The position numbers and the translations under genes are program-made. This document shows, one piece after another, positions 7,771 through 16,946 of a DNA stretch of 64,000 nt. The stretch covers positions 124,001-188,000 of the forward strand of contig OX335598.1 of NCBI GenBank assembly GCA_946893605.1. The letters are read 5' to 3'. The notes under the pieces were generated by a model. The model was given only the letters and a program-made list of their open reading frames with translations. It ran no database searches and was not told the origin of the DNA. The stretch comes from Candidatus Saccharimonadota bacterium (GTDB lineage Bacteria > Patescibacteriota > Saccharimonadia > Saccharimonadales > Saccharimonadaceae). Position 1 is the first letter of the stretch. The number at the start of each line of letters is the position of its first letter.

Positions 7771-8928
7771 TTATTTGGGGAGTACTTTTAGGGCTATTTG
7801 TTCTCATTTTATTGGTGGTTTTGCATGAATTAGGTCATGCTATTGTCGCCAAGAGAAACGGCGTCAAGGTTGAAGAGTTCGGAATCGGATTTCCGCCTGC
7901 CGCAAAAAAATGGAAGGTAAAGCGAAGCTTCTTGGGTGAGGACGTAACGTTTAGCTTGAACTGGCTGCCACTTGGTGGATTTGTCAGGCTAAAAGGTGAA
8001 TACGACTCCGCGAAAGGCGAGGGCAACGTACGGCGGTTCGACATTTTGGGTGAAGACGAAGATCTTGCTGGCTGGCGTTATGATGAACTGGATAACTGCG
8101 ATTGTTTTGTTCACTATTCTTGCGGTAATTGGCATGCCGAAAATCCTGTCGAACCAAGTTCAATTGCCGTTTGATACAGAAGTTAGGCGTTCGCCAGTGG
8201 CGATAGCGAAAGTTACGCCAGGTTCGCCTGCCGATAAAGCTGGACTTAAGATCAATGATCAATTGGTGCAAATAAATAATCAACCACTTACAGAGGCGGG
8301 AAAGTTGCCAATTGTAACGAAGGAGAATGCTGGCAAAAAAATCAACGTCAAGTACAAGCGTGACGGTAAAGAGTCGGCTGTTGATGTCCAGCTGAATGAT
8401 GAAAAGTCCGTGAAGGGAAGCGGATATCTGGGCATTATTCCGGGGCAGACGGAGAAAATGTATAGCACCTGGTCGGCGCCTATTGTGGGTGTGGCGACTA
8501 CTGGGCAATTGTCATACGAAACGATCAAAGGCGTTGGTGTGTTATTGGTGAAAACCGTGCACGGATCAATCGGACAAATATTCGGTTCCGCAGAATCAAA
8601 AGAATCTGCACGAGCTGATTTGGCCTCTGTTAGCGGAAGTGTAGCAGGACCAATTGGCATACTGGGCGTATTATTCCCGTCAGTTGTCAGTTCTGGAATT
8701 GAATATATCATTTTCGTGGCGGCGTTAATCTCGCTGACGCTGGCAGTGATGAACATTTTACCAATTCCAGCGCTTGACGGCGGTCGCTGGTTCACGATGA
8801 CAATTTTCCGCTTATTTAAGAAAGATCTAACGAAAGAGCGCGAGGAAAATATTCAGGCGACCGGTATGTTAATTCTATTAATCTTAACAATTTTGGTGAC
8901 GATCAGTGATGTTGGAAAACTCTTCTAA
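7767..8928 (+). CDS. rseP: RseP-type site-2 intramembrane metalloprotease, frameshifted as read
   Basis: M50 membrane protease that cleaves transmembrane regulators. The zinc motif HELGH is in the first transmembrane helix (VVLHELGHAIVAKRNG), then FGIGFPP, a PDZ domain (VAIAKVTPGSPADKAGLKIND) and the second metal-ligand motif NILPIPALDGG near the end. The first frame runs to 8174 but departs from the family at about 8025. Deleting one A at 8025-8026 joins it to the second frame as GTYGGSTFWVKTKILLAGV, the conserved sequence. I read this as one gene of about 387 residues with a 1-nt insertion, probably a sequence error. It follows uppS in the common uppS-rseP-proS order, without cdsA. Confidence 0.9.
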
Positions 8929-9715
8929 GAAAATAAAAAACCGCAAATGGTGGCTGATTTTGGCGCTCCCAGCTTGGGTTTATGGCGTATTTTTAGCGGT
9001 GGAAGTTGTTGTTTCATTGGCGGTCGGTGCTTTGATAAAAATCGGCGTGCCACTCAATTCTATGAATCCAGTTATTGTTAATACGGTGCGTTCGGTTGTC
9101 GCATATATTTTGTCACTAATTGTCGTGGTTGGTGTGCCGTTTTTGGTTAAGAAGCGCCGAACAACTTTAAGCAATTTGGGCGTGAATGACTGGCCAACGT
9201 TTTTGGAAATATTCATTTCTCCGTTTGCTTTCGTAGCTTACTTTTTACTAACAATGGTTGCGATGAGCATCGCCAGTGGTGTTTTCTCGGTGGATATGCA
9301 ACAAAAGCAAGCCATACCGTTCAACCAGAGTATGCTGGCGACTCATTGGCAATTCATCATGGCGTTTGTTGTGTTGGTGGTGCTGGCGCCGATTGTTGAG
9401 GAGCTTTTGTATCGCGGATATCTTTATGACAAGTTGCGCAATTCTTTCTCGATTTGGCTATCAATTATCGTAACAAGCATAGCGTTTGGCGCGGCGCATC
9501 TTTGGGTTGGTCCAGATTCGCCATTGCAATGGGCGGTGGCAGTTGATACATTCACTTTAAGTCTGGTAATGTGTGCGACCAGGGAATACACTGGCGCAAT
9601 TTGGGTGCCGATTATGATGCATATGGCGAAAAACGGAATAGCTTTTTATTTCTTGTTTGTCAATACGGGCGCAATTAATCAGGCAGAATCGTTATTGCCA
9701 TTTATATTTATGTAA
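8909..9715 (+). CDS. CPBP family intramembrane glutamic endopeptidase
   Basis: A polytopic membrane protein of about 268 residues in the CAAX-protease/bacteriocin-processing (CPBP) family. The motifs are PIVEELLYRG (EExxxR), AFGAAHL (FxxxH) and the third motif around MMHMAKNG. Members cleave or modify membrane substrates or protect against bacteriocins; the substrate here is unknown. The ATG at 8909 overlaps the end of rseP by 20 bases, so it is in the same operon, just before proS. Confidence 0.88.
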   Translation: MLENSSKKIKNRKWWLILALPAWVYGVFLAVEVVVSLAVGALIKIGVPLNSMNPVIVNTVRSVVAYILSLIVVVGVPFLVKKRRTTLSNLGVNDWPTFLEIFISPFAFVAYFLLTMVAMSIASGVFSVDMQQKQAIPFNQSMLATHWQFIMAFVVLVVLAPIVEELLYRGYLYDKLRNSFSIWLSIIVTSIAFGAAHLWVGPDSPLQWAVAVDTFTLSLVMCATREYTGAIWVPIMMHMAKNGIAFYFLFVNTGAINQAESLLPFIFM

Positions 9716-9726
9716 AGGAGAAAAAT

Positions 9727-10974
9727 ATGCGAATGACACAACTTTTTACTAAAACTTTGAAGCAGGCGCCAGCTGGCGAGGTTGCGCAAAATGCCCAGCT
9801 TTTGATTCGTGCTGGCTACGTACATAAAACAATGGCGGGCGTGTATTCGTTTTTGCCGTTGGGTTTGAGAGTTCTTGAGAATATTAAGCAAATTGTTCGC
9901 GAGGAAATGGATAAAGTCGATAGCCAGGAATTGGTGATGAGTACTTTACAGCGAAAGGAATTGTGGCAAGAAACTGGTCGCTGGAGTGATGAATTGGTCG
10001 ACGTTTGGTTTAAGTCTAAGCTGCAAGACGGCACGGACATTGGCTTTGGTTGGACACATGAGGAACCGATTGTCGATCTTCTTCGCAATTACTTAAAGAG
10101 CTACAAAGATTTGCCAATTAGCGTTTATCAATTCCAGAATAAATTACGAAACGAACTTCGCGCTAAGAGTGGAATTATGCGTGGTCGTGAATTTGTGATG
10201 AAGGATATGTATTCGATCCACGATAGTAAGGAGAGTTTGGACAGTTATTACAATTCAGTCATTGAGGCGTATAAGCGTTGTTATGACCGATTTGGAATTG
10301 GTGATGAAACATATGTGACGTTTGCTTCTGGCGGCGCTTTTACGAAGTTTAGCCATGAGTTTCAGACGATTTGCGATGCTGGTGAGGATTATATTTATTT
10401 GCATCGTGGTAAAAATATCGCTGTTAATGAGGAAGTTTTGGACGAGGCAATTGAGGAACTCGGCGTTGATCGTAGTGAGTTGGAAAAGGTGAAAACTGCC
10501 GAAGTTGGCAATATCTTTAATTTCGGAACGCAGAAATCCGAAGAAATGAAGTTGGTATTTACTGACGCCGAAGGTAAAGAACAATACGCTTATATGGGAA
10601 GTTATGGCATTGGAATTACGCGAGTTATGGGCGTGATTGTTGAGAAGCTTGCTGACGATAAAGGTTTGGTTTGGCCAGAAAATGTTGCGCCGTTTAAGGT
10701 TCATATTGTTGCAATTGGTGAAAAAGGACAGGAACTAGCAGGTAAGTTTTATGACGAGCTGGCTAATAACGGCGTCGATGCGCTACTCGATGATCGCGAC
10801 GAGCGTCCAGGTGTGAAATTTGCTGATGCTGAGTTGATGGGATTACCGTGGCGGATAACGATTGGCGATCGAGCGATTGATGGTGATGGCTTGTTTGAAT
10901 TGACGGAACGAGCAACTGGCGAAACGCGAAAAATGGATTATCAGCAATTGATGGAGTTTTGTCTTAGTCGGTAA
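9727..10974 (+). CDS. proS: Prolyl-tRNA synthetase, short form
   Basis: Class II synthetase charging tRNA-Pro. Motif 2 is seen in QFQNKLRNELRAKSGIMRGREFVMKDMYS and motif 3 in YMGSYGIGITRVMG (read in parts), followed by an anticodon-binding domain (KVHIVAIGEKG, LLDDRDERPGVKFADAELMG). At 415 residues it lacks the large editing (INS) insertion of the 570-residue bacterial form; only about 60 residues link motifs 2 and 3. Ala-tRNA-Pro editing must therefore be done elsewhere or be missing. AAAGGAG lies just before the ATG. Confidence 0.95.
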   Translation: MRMTQLFTKTLKQAPAGEVAQNAQLLIRAGYVHKTMAGVYSFLPLGLRVLENIKQIVREEMDKVDSQELVMSTLQRKELWQETGRWSDELVDVWFKSKLQDGTDIGFGWTHEEPIVDLLRNYLKSYKDLPISVYQFQNKLRNELRAKSGIMRGREFVMKDMYSIHDSKESLDSYYNSVIEAYKRCYDRFGIGDETYVTFASGGAFTKFSHEFQTICDAGEDYIYLHRGKNIAVNEEVLDEAIEELGVDRSELEKVKTAEVGNIFNFGTQKSEEMKLVFTDAEGKEQYAYMGSYGIGITRVMGVIVEKLADDKGLVWPENVAPFKVHIVAIGEKGQELAGKFYDELANNGVDALLDDRDERPGVKFADAELMGLPWRITIGDRAIDGDGLFELTERATGETRKMDYQQLMEFCLSR

Positions 10975-10985
10975 TGCTGATTATA

Positions 10986-11014
10986 TTGACATAATAAATA
11001 GCGATTGATATACT
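10986..11014 (+). promoter_or_regulatory. greA promoter with long structured leader
   Basis: TTGACA (10986-10991), 17 bases and TATACT (11009-11014) with TGA before the -10. The roughly 85-nt leader contains the inverted repeat ACACTA/TAGTGT (11044-11059) and ends in GAGGAGG before greA. The leader is long for this genome, so regulation is possible. Confidence 0.75.
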
Positions 11015-11106
11015 CAGATAGACTTAATCAAGACTAACTAAAAACACTATATTTAGTGTAGATCGTAAGACTAATACCACTACATACAGTAGAGGAGGAG
11101 ATTTTT

Positions 11107-11562
11107 ATGAAAAAAACTTATCAAATTACAGAAGCTGGGAAGGCTGATTTAGAAAAAGAATTGGCAGAGTTGAAAGGCCGACGTGGCGAAATTGCTGAAA
11201 AAATTGCGGCAGCGCGAGACTTTGGCGACTTGAGCGAAAACGCGGAATATGACGCTGCGCGCGAAGAGCAGGGCTTGGTGGAAACGCGAATTTTGGAAAT
11301 TGAAGATATTCTGCAGAACGCCGAAATTATTAAATCCAACGGCAGCTCAAGCGTTGGCTTGGGTAGCACAGTCGAATTGCAATGCCCAGAAAGAACTGTA
11401 TCTTACACGGTGGTTGGGCCAGTTGAAGCCGATCCGTTGGCTGGACGAATCTCAGATCAGTCGCCAATTGGTAAAGAATTGATTGGTAAGAAAATCGGTG
11501 ATGAAGTGACGATTAAAACGCCAAAAGCCGAAATTACCTACATTATTAAGTCGATATCTTAA
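11107..11562 (+). CDS. greA: Transcription elongation factor GreA
   Basis: GreA enters the RNA polymerase secondary channel and stimulates cleavage of backtracked RNA. The 151-residue protein has the N-terminal coiled coil with DFGDLSENAEYDAAREEQ, which carries the acidic tip residues, and the C-terminal globular domain (SPIGKELIGKKIGDEV). Length and motifs are typical. GAGGAGG precedes the ATG. It is transcribed from its own promoter with a leader. Confidence 0.97.
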   Translation: MKKTYQITEAGKADLEKELAELKGRRGEIAEKIAAARDFGDLSENAEYDAAREEQGLVETRILEIEDILQNAEIIKSNGSSSVGLGSTVELQCPERTVSYTVVGPVEADPLAGRISDQSPIGKELIGKKIGDEVTIKTPKAEITYIIKSIS

Positions 11563-11608
11563 GTCTGGCGGGATTTGCCGCTTATAATGTGCTATAATTA
11601 TCTCTGTT

Positions 11609-13111
11609 ATGGCTACACTTCAAGATTATCGCAATGAACGACTACGAAAACTGGAAACGTTACGTCAATTAGGCGTTGAACCGTATCCAGCAAAATCAGA
11701 ACGAACTCATACTTGTGCTGAGGTTTTATCTAAGTATGATGAGCTAGCTGGTAAGGAAGTTGTTGTTGCGGGTCGTGTGGCGTCTATTCGCAGTTTTGGC
11801 AAATTGGCATTTATTAAATTACGTGATCAATCTGGTGATGTGCAGCTTTATCTTCAGCGTGATGACGTGGCGGAATTAGATGCTGCGCGCGGTGTGCTTG
11901 GAATGAAGCAGCTTAAATTGCTAGATACAGGCGATTTTATTGAGGCGAAGGGCGTAATGACCACCACGCAAACGGGCGAAAAATCCGTTGGTGTACACGA
12001 ACTTAGATTGTTGACTAAATCGTTAAGGCCAATGCCAGAAAAATTAGAGAACAAGGAAGAGCGCTTGCGTCGACGCTATGTTGATATGAATGTCAATCCT
12101 GAAGTTCGTGAGCGATTTATTCGTCGAAGTAAGTTTTGGCAGGCAACGCGAGATTATTTGAATAGTCATGGATTCATTGAGATCAATGTTCCTGTTTTGG
12201 AGCACACCACTGGCGGTGCGGACGCGAACCCATTTGTGACGCATATGGATGCACTGGGCGATCAGCAGTTTTATTTGCGAATTAGTCACGAATTACCATT
12301 GAAGCGATTGATTGGCGCTGGATTTGAGAAAGTTTATGACCTCGGTCCGCGTTTTCGTAATGAAAATTACTCGGACGAGCATTTGCCGGAGCATATTGCT
12401 ATGGAATGGTATGCGGCTTACTGGGACTGGAAACAGGGAATGCGTTTCATGGAGTCGATGTATAAAGATGTGCTTCAGAAGACTTTTGGCACCTTGCAAT
12501 TCCAATTGGGCAGATTCAATGTCGATATGAGCGGTGAGTGGGAAGTCTGGGATTACGCTGAAGTTATTCGCAAGCATTACGGAATCGATGTTTATAACAC
12601 GACAATTGAAGAAGTTGCCGCTAAACTGAAAGAGTATAATTTGGAAGTTGAAAAAACTGATTCTATTCCGCGCAGTATTGATAAATTATGGAAGAATATT
12701 CGTAAAGACGTTGCTGGTCCGGTTTGGTTGGTGAATACGCCGAAGTTTATTAGTCCGTTGTCAAAGACTAATCCGGAAAATCCAGAGACGGTGGAGCGTT
12801 TCCAGCCGGTGATCGCTGGTTCGGAATTGGGCAATGGATTCTCTGAGTTGAATGATCCGATTGATCAATTGAATCGTTTTCTTGAGCAGCAGCAAATGCG
12901 TGACGCTGGTGATGAGGAGGCGATGATGCTTGATATTGATTACGTTGAGATGCTGGAATATGGAATGCCGCCGGCTTGTGGTTGGGGATATTCTGAAAGG
13001 GTATTCTGGATTTTCGAGGGCGTTACAGCGCGTGAAGGTGTGCCGTTCCCGCAGCTTAAGAGTGAAATTGACGAAACAACTCGGGCGATTTATCCGCAAG
13101 TCAACTTGTAA
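11609..13111 (+). CDS. lysS: Lysyl-tRNA synthetase, class II
   Basis: Charges tRNA-Lys. The OB-fold anticodon domain comes first (VVVAGRVASIRSFGKLAFIKLRD), then motif 2 around YDLGPRFRNENYSDEHLPEH, and motif 3 (ACGWGYSERVFWIFE) near the C-terminus. The motif 3 region differs from the common GLGIGIDR form; I saw no frame change there, so it appears to be native to this lineage. A TGCTATAAT extended -10 (TATAAT at 11593-11598) lies ten bases before the ATG, with no SD. It is a single gene. Confidence 0.95.
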   Translation: MATLQDYRNERLRKLETLRQLGVEPYPAKSERTHTCAEVLSKYDELAGKEVVVAGRVASIRSFGKLAFIKLRDQSGDVQLYLQRDDVAELDAARGVLGMKQLKLLDTGDFIEAKGVMTTTQTGEKSVGVHELRLLTKSLRPMPEKLENKEERLRRRYVDMNVNPEVRERFIRRSKFWQATRDYLNSHGFIEINVPVLEHTTGGADANPFVTHMDALGDQQFYLRISHELPLKRLIGAGFEKVYDLGPRFRNENYSDEHLPEHIAMEWYAAYWDWKQGMRFMESMYKDVLQKTFGTLQFQLGRFNVDMSGEWEVWDYAEVIRKHYGIDVYNTTIEEVAAKLKEYNLEVEKTDSIPRSIDKLWKNIRKDVAGPVWLVNTPKFISPLSKTNPENPETVERFQPVIAGSELGNGFSELNDPIDQLNRFLEQQQMRDAGDEEAMMLDIDYVEMLEYGMPPACGWGYSERVFWIFEGVTAREGVPFPQLKSEIDETTRAIYPQVNL

Positions 13112-13130
13112 TTTTGCTATAATTAAAGAT

Positions 13131-13208
13131 ATGGATTTTTTATTGGAGTTATTTTCTGACAGGCTATTTTTAGCTGCGATTCAGAGTAGAGGTTGTGATT
13201 ATGTCTGA
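13131..13208 (+). CDS. Possible 25-codon leaderless upstream ORF
   Basis: A small frame encoding a peptide that begins MDFLLELFSDRLF. The ATG is seven bases after a TGCTATAAT extended -10 (TATAAT 13118-13123), so it would be at or next to the 5' end of the mRNA. Its TGA overlaps the ATG of the CNNM gene (ATGTCTGA), the arrangement expected for translational coupling. It could be a real leader peptide or chance; no homologue is recognised. Confidence 0.4.
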   Translation: MDFLLELFSDRLFLAAIQSRGCDYV

Positions 13209-14154
13209 TATTTTATTATGGTTGGCGGCGGCTGTTCTATTGGCACTTTCTGGGCTATTTTCCGGTCTGAATATTGGCTTAATGATGGCGCGGCCTGATG
13301 ATTTGAAGCGAAAGGCTAGGCAGGGCGACAAAATTGCGGCGCGAGTGTATCGATATCGAAAAGACGGCTATTATTTAATTTTCTGTATTTTGCTCGGTAA
13401 TGTCGGCGTGAATACTGCGATGTCAATTTTGCTTGGCAATATGACGAATGGCGTGGTCGGCGGTTTGATTGCGACGCTTCTTATCACGATGTTTGGCGAG
13501 ATTTTGCCGCAGGCGATTTTCTCACAGCGTGGATATCGATTTGTGCGATATTTCTTTTGGCTACTTGACGTGATTTACGTGCTATTTTGGCCGCTTGCTC
13601 AGCCGATGTCGAAATTGTTGAATCGCTGGCTGGGTAAGGAAACGCCGCAATTATATTCTCATCAGGAGCTGGAGGAGATTATTCACGAGCATGCCGTCAG
13701 GTCGGATAGTCCGGTTGATTATGACGAAAGCCGAATCGCGGCGGGAGCGCTACAGTTTAGCAAAAAGACGGCTGGCGATTTGGTTACACCGATGAGCGAG
13801 GTTTTTGTCGTGGATTTGGATGACGAGCTGGATGCGACTTTACTAGCTCAGATTAAGCACGCTGGGCATTCGCGAATTCCGGTTCAATCTGATGGGGAAT
13901 TGGTCGGAGTTTTATATGTGAAGGATGTCGTCGGGAAGGATTTGCCGCTACCAATTAGTCAATTGTACCGCGATAAAATTTACGATATTGATAAGAGGTC
14001 GCGCCTGGATACGGTCTTAAGTCGATTTATTCAAACGCGCAATCATTTGTTTGTGGTGATGGACGATGAAACGGAGCTGGGAATTATTACGCTAGAAGAC
14101 GTGATTGAAGAGATTCTGGACCAAGAGATTGAAGATGAGTATGATGAGGAATAA
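13201..14154 (+). CDS. CNNM/CorC-type membrane protein with CBS domains
   Basis: About 317 residues. The N-terminal half is a DUF21/CNNM membrane domain (LSGLFSGLNIGLMMARPDDLKRKAR, then several helices and MFGEILPQAIFSQRG, read in parts). A CBS-pair domain follows (HSRIPVQSDGELVGVLYVKDVV; LFVVMDDETELGIITLEDVIEEILDQEIEDEYDE). Family members move magnesium or sodium and sense adenine nucleotides; transport here is inferred. The C-terminal CorC transporter-associated domain of longer members is absent. The ATG at 13201 has a weak AGAGG and overlaps the short upstream ORF. Confidence 0.88.
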   Translation: MSDILLWLAAAVLLALSGLFSGLNIGLMMARPDDLKRKARQGDKIAARVYRYRKDGYYLIFCILLGNVGVNTAMSILLGNMTNGVVGGLIATLLITMFGEILPQAIFSQRGYRFVRYFFWLLDVIYVLFWPLAQPMSKLLNRWLGKETPQLYSHQELEEIIHEHAVRSDSPVDYDESRIAAGALQFSKKTAGDLVTPMSEVFVVDLDDELDATLLAQIKHAGHSRIPVQSDGELVGVLYVKDVVGKDLPLPISQLYRDKIYDIDKRSRLDTVLSRFIQTRNHLFVVMDDETELGIITLEDVIEEILDQEIEDEYDEE

Positions 14155-14177
14155 GATTAAATTGAGGAGGTCATAAA

Positions 14178-14828
14178 ATGTTTGAAGAATATAATAATGG
14201 AGTGCCTGATAGATTACGACAAGTTACAGCCGAGACAATGTCTCCTGAAGCGCTATATACACTTGATACTTATTCGGACGTATCGCCGCAGGATGTGATA
14301 TATATTGATGAGTCTAGGGCAGAGGGAAGTGGTCGTCTAATTATCAGTAAAGGACAGTCTGTTAAGCTGCTTGAGGAGGCTGATCTGTCTACTTCTGATC
14401 TGGTGATATTGATGAGCGTATGGCAGAGAAATGACCAAGGTAATTTGTGTCGTGGTATTATCGCCGATTGTCGATTTTATAGCGGACGCTTTGATGTTGA
14501 GTATGGCGACGAAGAGATTGATGATTACGATGGAATTGATGATGAAATCTACAATAAGGATGACGAGCAGGTTATTTCCGCAGTAATTGATTACGGAGAT
14601 AATGGAGAAGTTAAGATTTGGGGAGATCCGACGTTTTTTGATGCCGCTAGATATATGGCTGGTTTGGTGGATAATGAGTCGATAGAGAAGAACGAGGCTA
14701 CTGCGGGCAGTCGTGAGATTCAGGACAGTGTGAGCGACGGCGAGTCGCGGGAGCGTGTGAACGTTGACTCTTTTTATAAGCGCGCGCTTAATGGCTTGGC
14801 GAAGATAGTTAAAGCTAAGCGAAAATAG
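14178..14828 (+). CDS. Hypothetical acidic protein
   Basis: A soluble, strongly acidic protein of 216 residues with a very Asp/Glu-rich central stretch (about residues 115-135) and a basic C-terminus ending KAKRK. No signal peptide, membrane helix or known motif was seen. GAGGAGG lies just upstream of the ATG. It sits 23 bases after the CNNM gene, so it is probably co-transcribed. No function is assigned. Confidence 0.65.
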   Translation: MFEEYNNGVPDRLRQVTAETMSPEALYTLDTYSDVSPQDVIYIDESRAEGSGRLIISKGQSVKLLEEADLSTSDLVILMSVWQRNDQGNLCRGIIADCRFYSGRFDVEYGDEEIDDYDGIDDEIYNKDDEQVISAVIDYGDNGEVKIWGDPTFFDAARYMAGLVDNESIEKNEATAGSREIQDSVSDGESRERVNVDSFYKRALNGLAKIVKAKRK

Positions 14829-14883
14829 CGATACCTAAGCTGACAGAATCTGCGATTTTTTGAATATTATTTTCAAAAATACC

Positions 14884-14922
14884 TTGACTATTTAAGGTAC
14901 CTTGTATAACATAGTACTATGT
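14884..14922 (+). promoter_or_regulatory. Promoter region with two palindromes, probable PadR operator
   Basis: Between TTGACT (14884-14889) and the ABC operon start are two perfect palindromes: AAGGTACCTT (14894-14903) and ACATAGTACTATGT (14909-14922). The second overlaps the likely -10 region (TATAAC 14905-14910 or TATAGT 14922-14927). An inverted ACAT/ATGT arrangement suits a PadR dimer, and the operon encodes one at 16936. Binding is inferred. Confidence 0.6.
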
Positions 14923-14947
14923 ATAGTAAATCAACAAGGAGCTTAAT

Positions 14948-16237
14948 GTGAGAAGAATTGACATTATTAAACGCGCCGGTCGAAATTTGGGACAATCAAA
15001 AGGCCGCACGATTTTAACCGCGCTGGCAATTTCAGTTGGAGCGTTTACGATTGGTCTGGCGCTGATGGCTGGAGAAGGCGGTCGGCTGTATACAAACAGC
15101 ATGGTCGACGCGGCTGGCGATAAAAAATCTGTTTCGGTCTATAAAAAAGTGACCTCATCAGGACCTGATAGCAATCTTCCAGAATATAGCGACTCGGAAG
15201 ATACGGAAAAGGATCAGTCTAAGACGATAGAAAAATATTCGATGACTGATAACGACGTGAAAAAAATACAACAAATCCCGCACGTGGAAAAAGTTACGCC
15301 AGCTTATTCTATGTATGGAGTCTTATACGCCAAAAGTTCGGCAAGTGACAAAAAATTCGTGCCTAGTGTAACCGTGAAGTTTGATAAAACTCGAATGAAG
15401 TTTGCGGCTGGTAATTTGGACAATTTTATGCCAAAAAAAGGCGAAGTTGTTATTCCGGAATCTTACGTAAAAGAAATGGGATTTAGTGATGCAAAATCGG
15501 CAATTGGTCAAACGATTACGCTAGGATTAAAAAAAGGAGATTCGCCGAGCAAGAACGCTGACAAAGAAATATCTCTGAAAGTTGCAGCAGTCGATAAACC
15601 TTCGGACACGATTCTATTTTACCAGCCAGCTGTGCGCGTTTCTGTGGATGACGCTAAGGAGATTTACGCCTTCAGCCACGCCAAAGATTTGCCTAATGAT
15701 TATTCTTACGTAATTGCTTCGGTTGATGATGAGAAAAACGTTGAGGCGGTGAAGAGTGAGCTTGGTAAGGATTACGTGGCGTCTTCGGTTCAGGATGCAC
15801 GCAAGGCTATGCTGACTTTTGTGAATATGGCTCAAATGGCGCTGATTGGGTTTGGCGGCTTGGCGCTTTTGGCGAGTGTTTTTGGGATTATTAACACAAT
15901 GTACATTTCGGTTTTGGAGCGAACTAGTCAGATTGGGCTGATGAAAGCTTTGGGTATGCGAGGTCGCGATATCGGTAAAATGTTCAGGTATGAAGCGGCG
16001 TGGGTTGGACTTCTTGGTGGCTTAATTGGTGTTGGTTTGGCGAGTTTGATGTCACTACTTAATCCTATGATTGCTAGTTTACTGAAGTTGGAGCAAGGTA
16101 CGAATCTATTAGTCATCAATCCTCTGCAAATGGGACTTTTGATAATCGGGCTGATGATTATGGCGGTACTTTCTGGCTGGCTGCCGAGCCGCAAGGCAAC
16201 AAAATTAGATCCAATTGAAGCGTTAAGGACGGAATAG
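14948..16237 (+). CDS. ABC transporter permease, MacB/FtsX type
   Basis: About 429 residues. One N-terminal membrane helix (TILTALAISVGAFTIGLALM) is followed by a large extracytoplasmic domain and three C-terminal helices with the FtsX/MacB-type LALLASVFGIINTMYISVLERTSQIGLMKALG region. Such permeases work by mechanotransmission and often serve antimicrobial-peptide resistance or lipoprotein release. The GTG at 14948 is chosen for AGGAG seven bases upstream. It is the first gene of an operon with the ATPase, a PadR regulator and a PspC protein. Confidence 0.9.
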   Translation: MRRIDIIKRAGRNLGQSKGRTILTALAISVGAFTIGLALMAGEGGRLYTNSMVDAAGDKKSVSVYKKVTSSGPDSNLPEYSDSEDTEKDQSKTIEKYSMTDNDVKKIQQIPHVEKVTPAYSMYGVLYAKSSASDKKFVPSVTVKFDKTRMKFAAGNLDNFMPKKGEVVIPESYVKEMGFSDAKSAIGQTITLGLKKGDSPSKNADKEISLKVAAVDKPSDTILFYQPAVRVSVDDAKEIYAFSHAKDLPNDYSYVIASVDDEKNVEAVKSELGKDYVASSVQDARKAMLTFVNMAQMALIGFGGLALLASVFGIINTMYISVLERTSQIGLMKALGMRGRDIGKMFRYEAAWVGLLGGLIGVGLASLMSLLNPMIASLLKLEQGTNLLVINPLQMGLLIIGLMIMAVLSGWLPSRKATKLDPIEALRTE

Positions 16238-16247
16238 GAGAATTGTT

Positions 16248-16946
16248 ATGATTGAGCTTAAAAATGTGACGAAAATTTACGGCAAAAAGAAGAACCAATT
16301 TGTGGCGCTAAATGATGTGAGTCTGCAAATTCCAACAGGCGTGAGCGTGGCGATTTTGGGAAAATCTGGTTCGGGAAAATCGACGCTGATGCACGCAATT
16401 TCTGGCTTGGATCGACCGCAGCAAGGTCAAGTGATTATTGACGGTCAGGACATTCTGAAATTGAAACAAAAGCAAGTTGACGAATTCCGCGCGAGAAAAA
16501 TAGGTTTTATTTTCCAGAGCTTCTTTGTTCAGGGCAATGAAAGCGTGGCGGATAACGTGAGTTTGCCGCTGGAAATTGTGAAGACGCCAAGGGGCTTGAG
16601 GGAAAGCAAGATCAATGAGGCGCTGAAGGCGGTGGACTTGTATGAGAAGCGTAAGAATCGTGCGAAGGATTTGTCGGGCGGTCAGAAGCAGCGCTTGGCG
16701 ATTGCGCGGGCGATTGTCGGCAGTCCTCAGATCATTTTTGCGGACGAACCTACGGGAAATTTGGATAGCGAAACTGGCGCGAAAGTGGAAGAATTGCTGT
16801 TCAATTACAACAAGCAAGAAGGCGCAACGCTGATCATCGTGACGCACGACGTTGATTTGGCTAAGAAATGCGATTATCAAATCCTGATCAAAGACGGCAA
16901 AATTAAGGGCTCTAATATACCGAAAGAAGGTAAAAGTGGACGTTGA
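16248..16946 (+). CDS. ABC transporter ATP-binding protein, MacB/LolD type
   Basis: Partner ATPase of the preceding permease. It has Walker A GKSGSGKST, the Q-loop in FIFQSFF, signature LSGGQKQRLAIARAI, Walker B IIFADEPTGNLDS and the switch His in IIVTHD. At 232 residues it is the usual size. AGGAG precedes the ATG. The 3' end overlaps the PadR gene by 11 bases. Confidence 0.95.
   Translation: MIELKNVTKIYGKKKNQFVALNDVSLQIPTGVSVAILGKSGSGKSTLMHAISGLDRPQQGQVIIDGQDILKLKQKQVDEFRARKIGFIFQSFFVQGNESVADNVSLPLEIVKTPRGLRESKINEALKAVDLYEKRKNRAKDLSGGQKQRLAIARAIVGSPQIIFADEPTGNLDSETGAKVEELLFNYNKQEGATLIIVTHDVDLAKKCDYQILIKDGKIKGSNIPKEGKSGR

Noticed and set aside
12950-13111. Frameshift in the lysS motif 3 region
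   Set aside because: The unusual ACGWGYSERVFW segment stays in frame with a sensible C-terminus; neighbouring frames give nothing more family-like.
16308-16880. Minus-strand frame of 190 codons opposite the ABC ATPase
   Set aside because: Antisense shadow of a conserved gene, with no promoter or SD.
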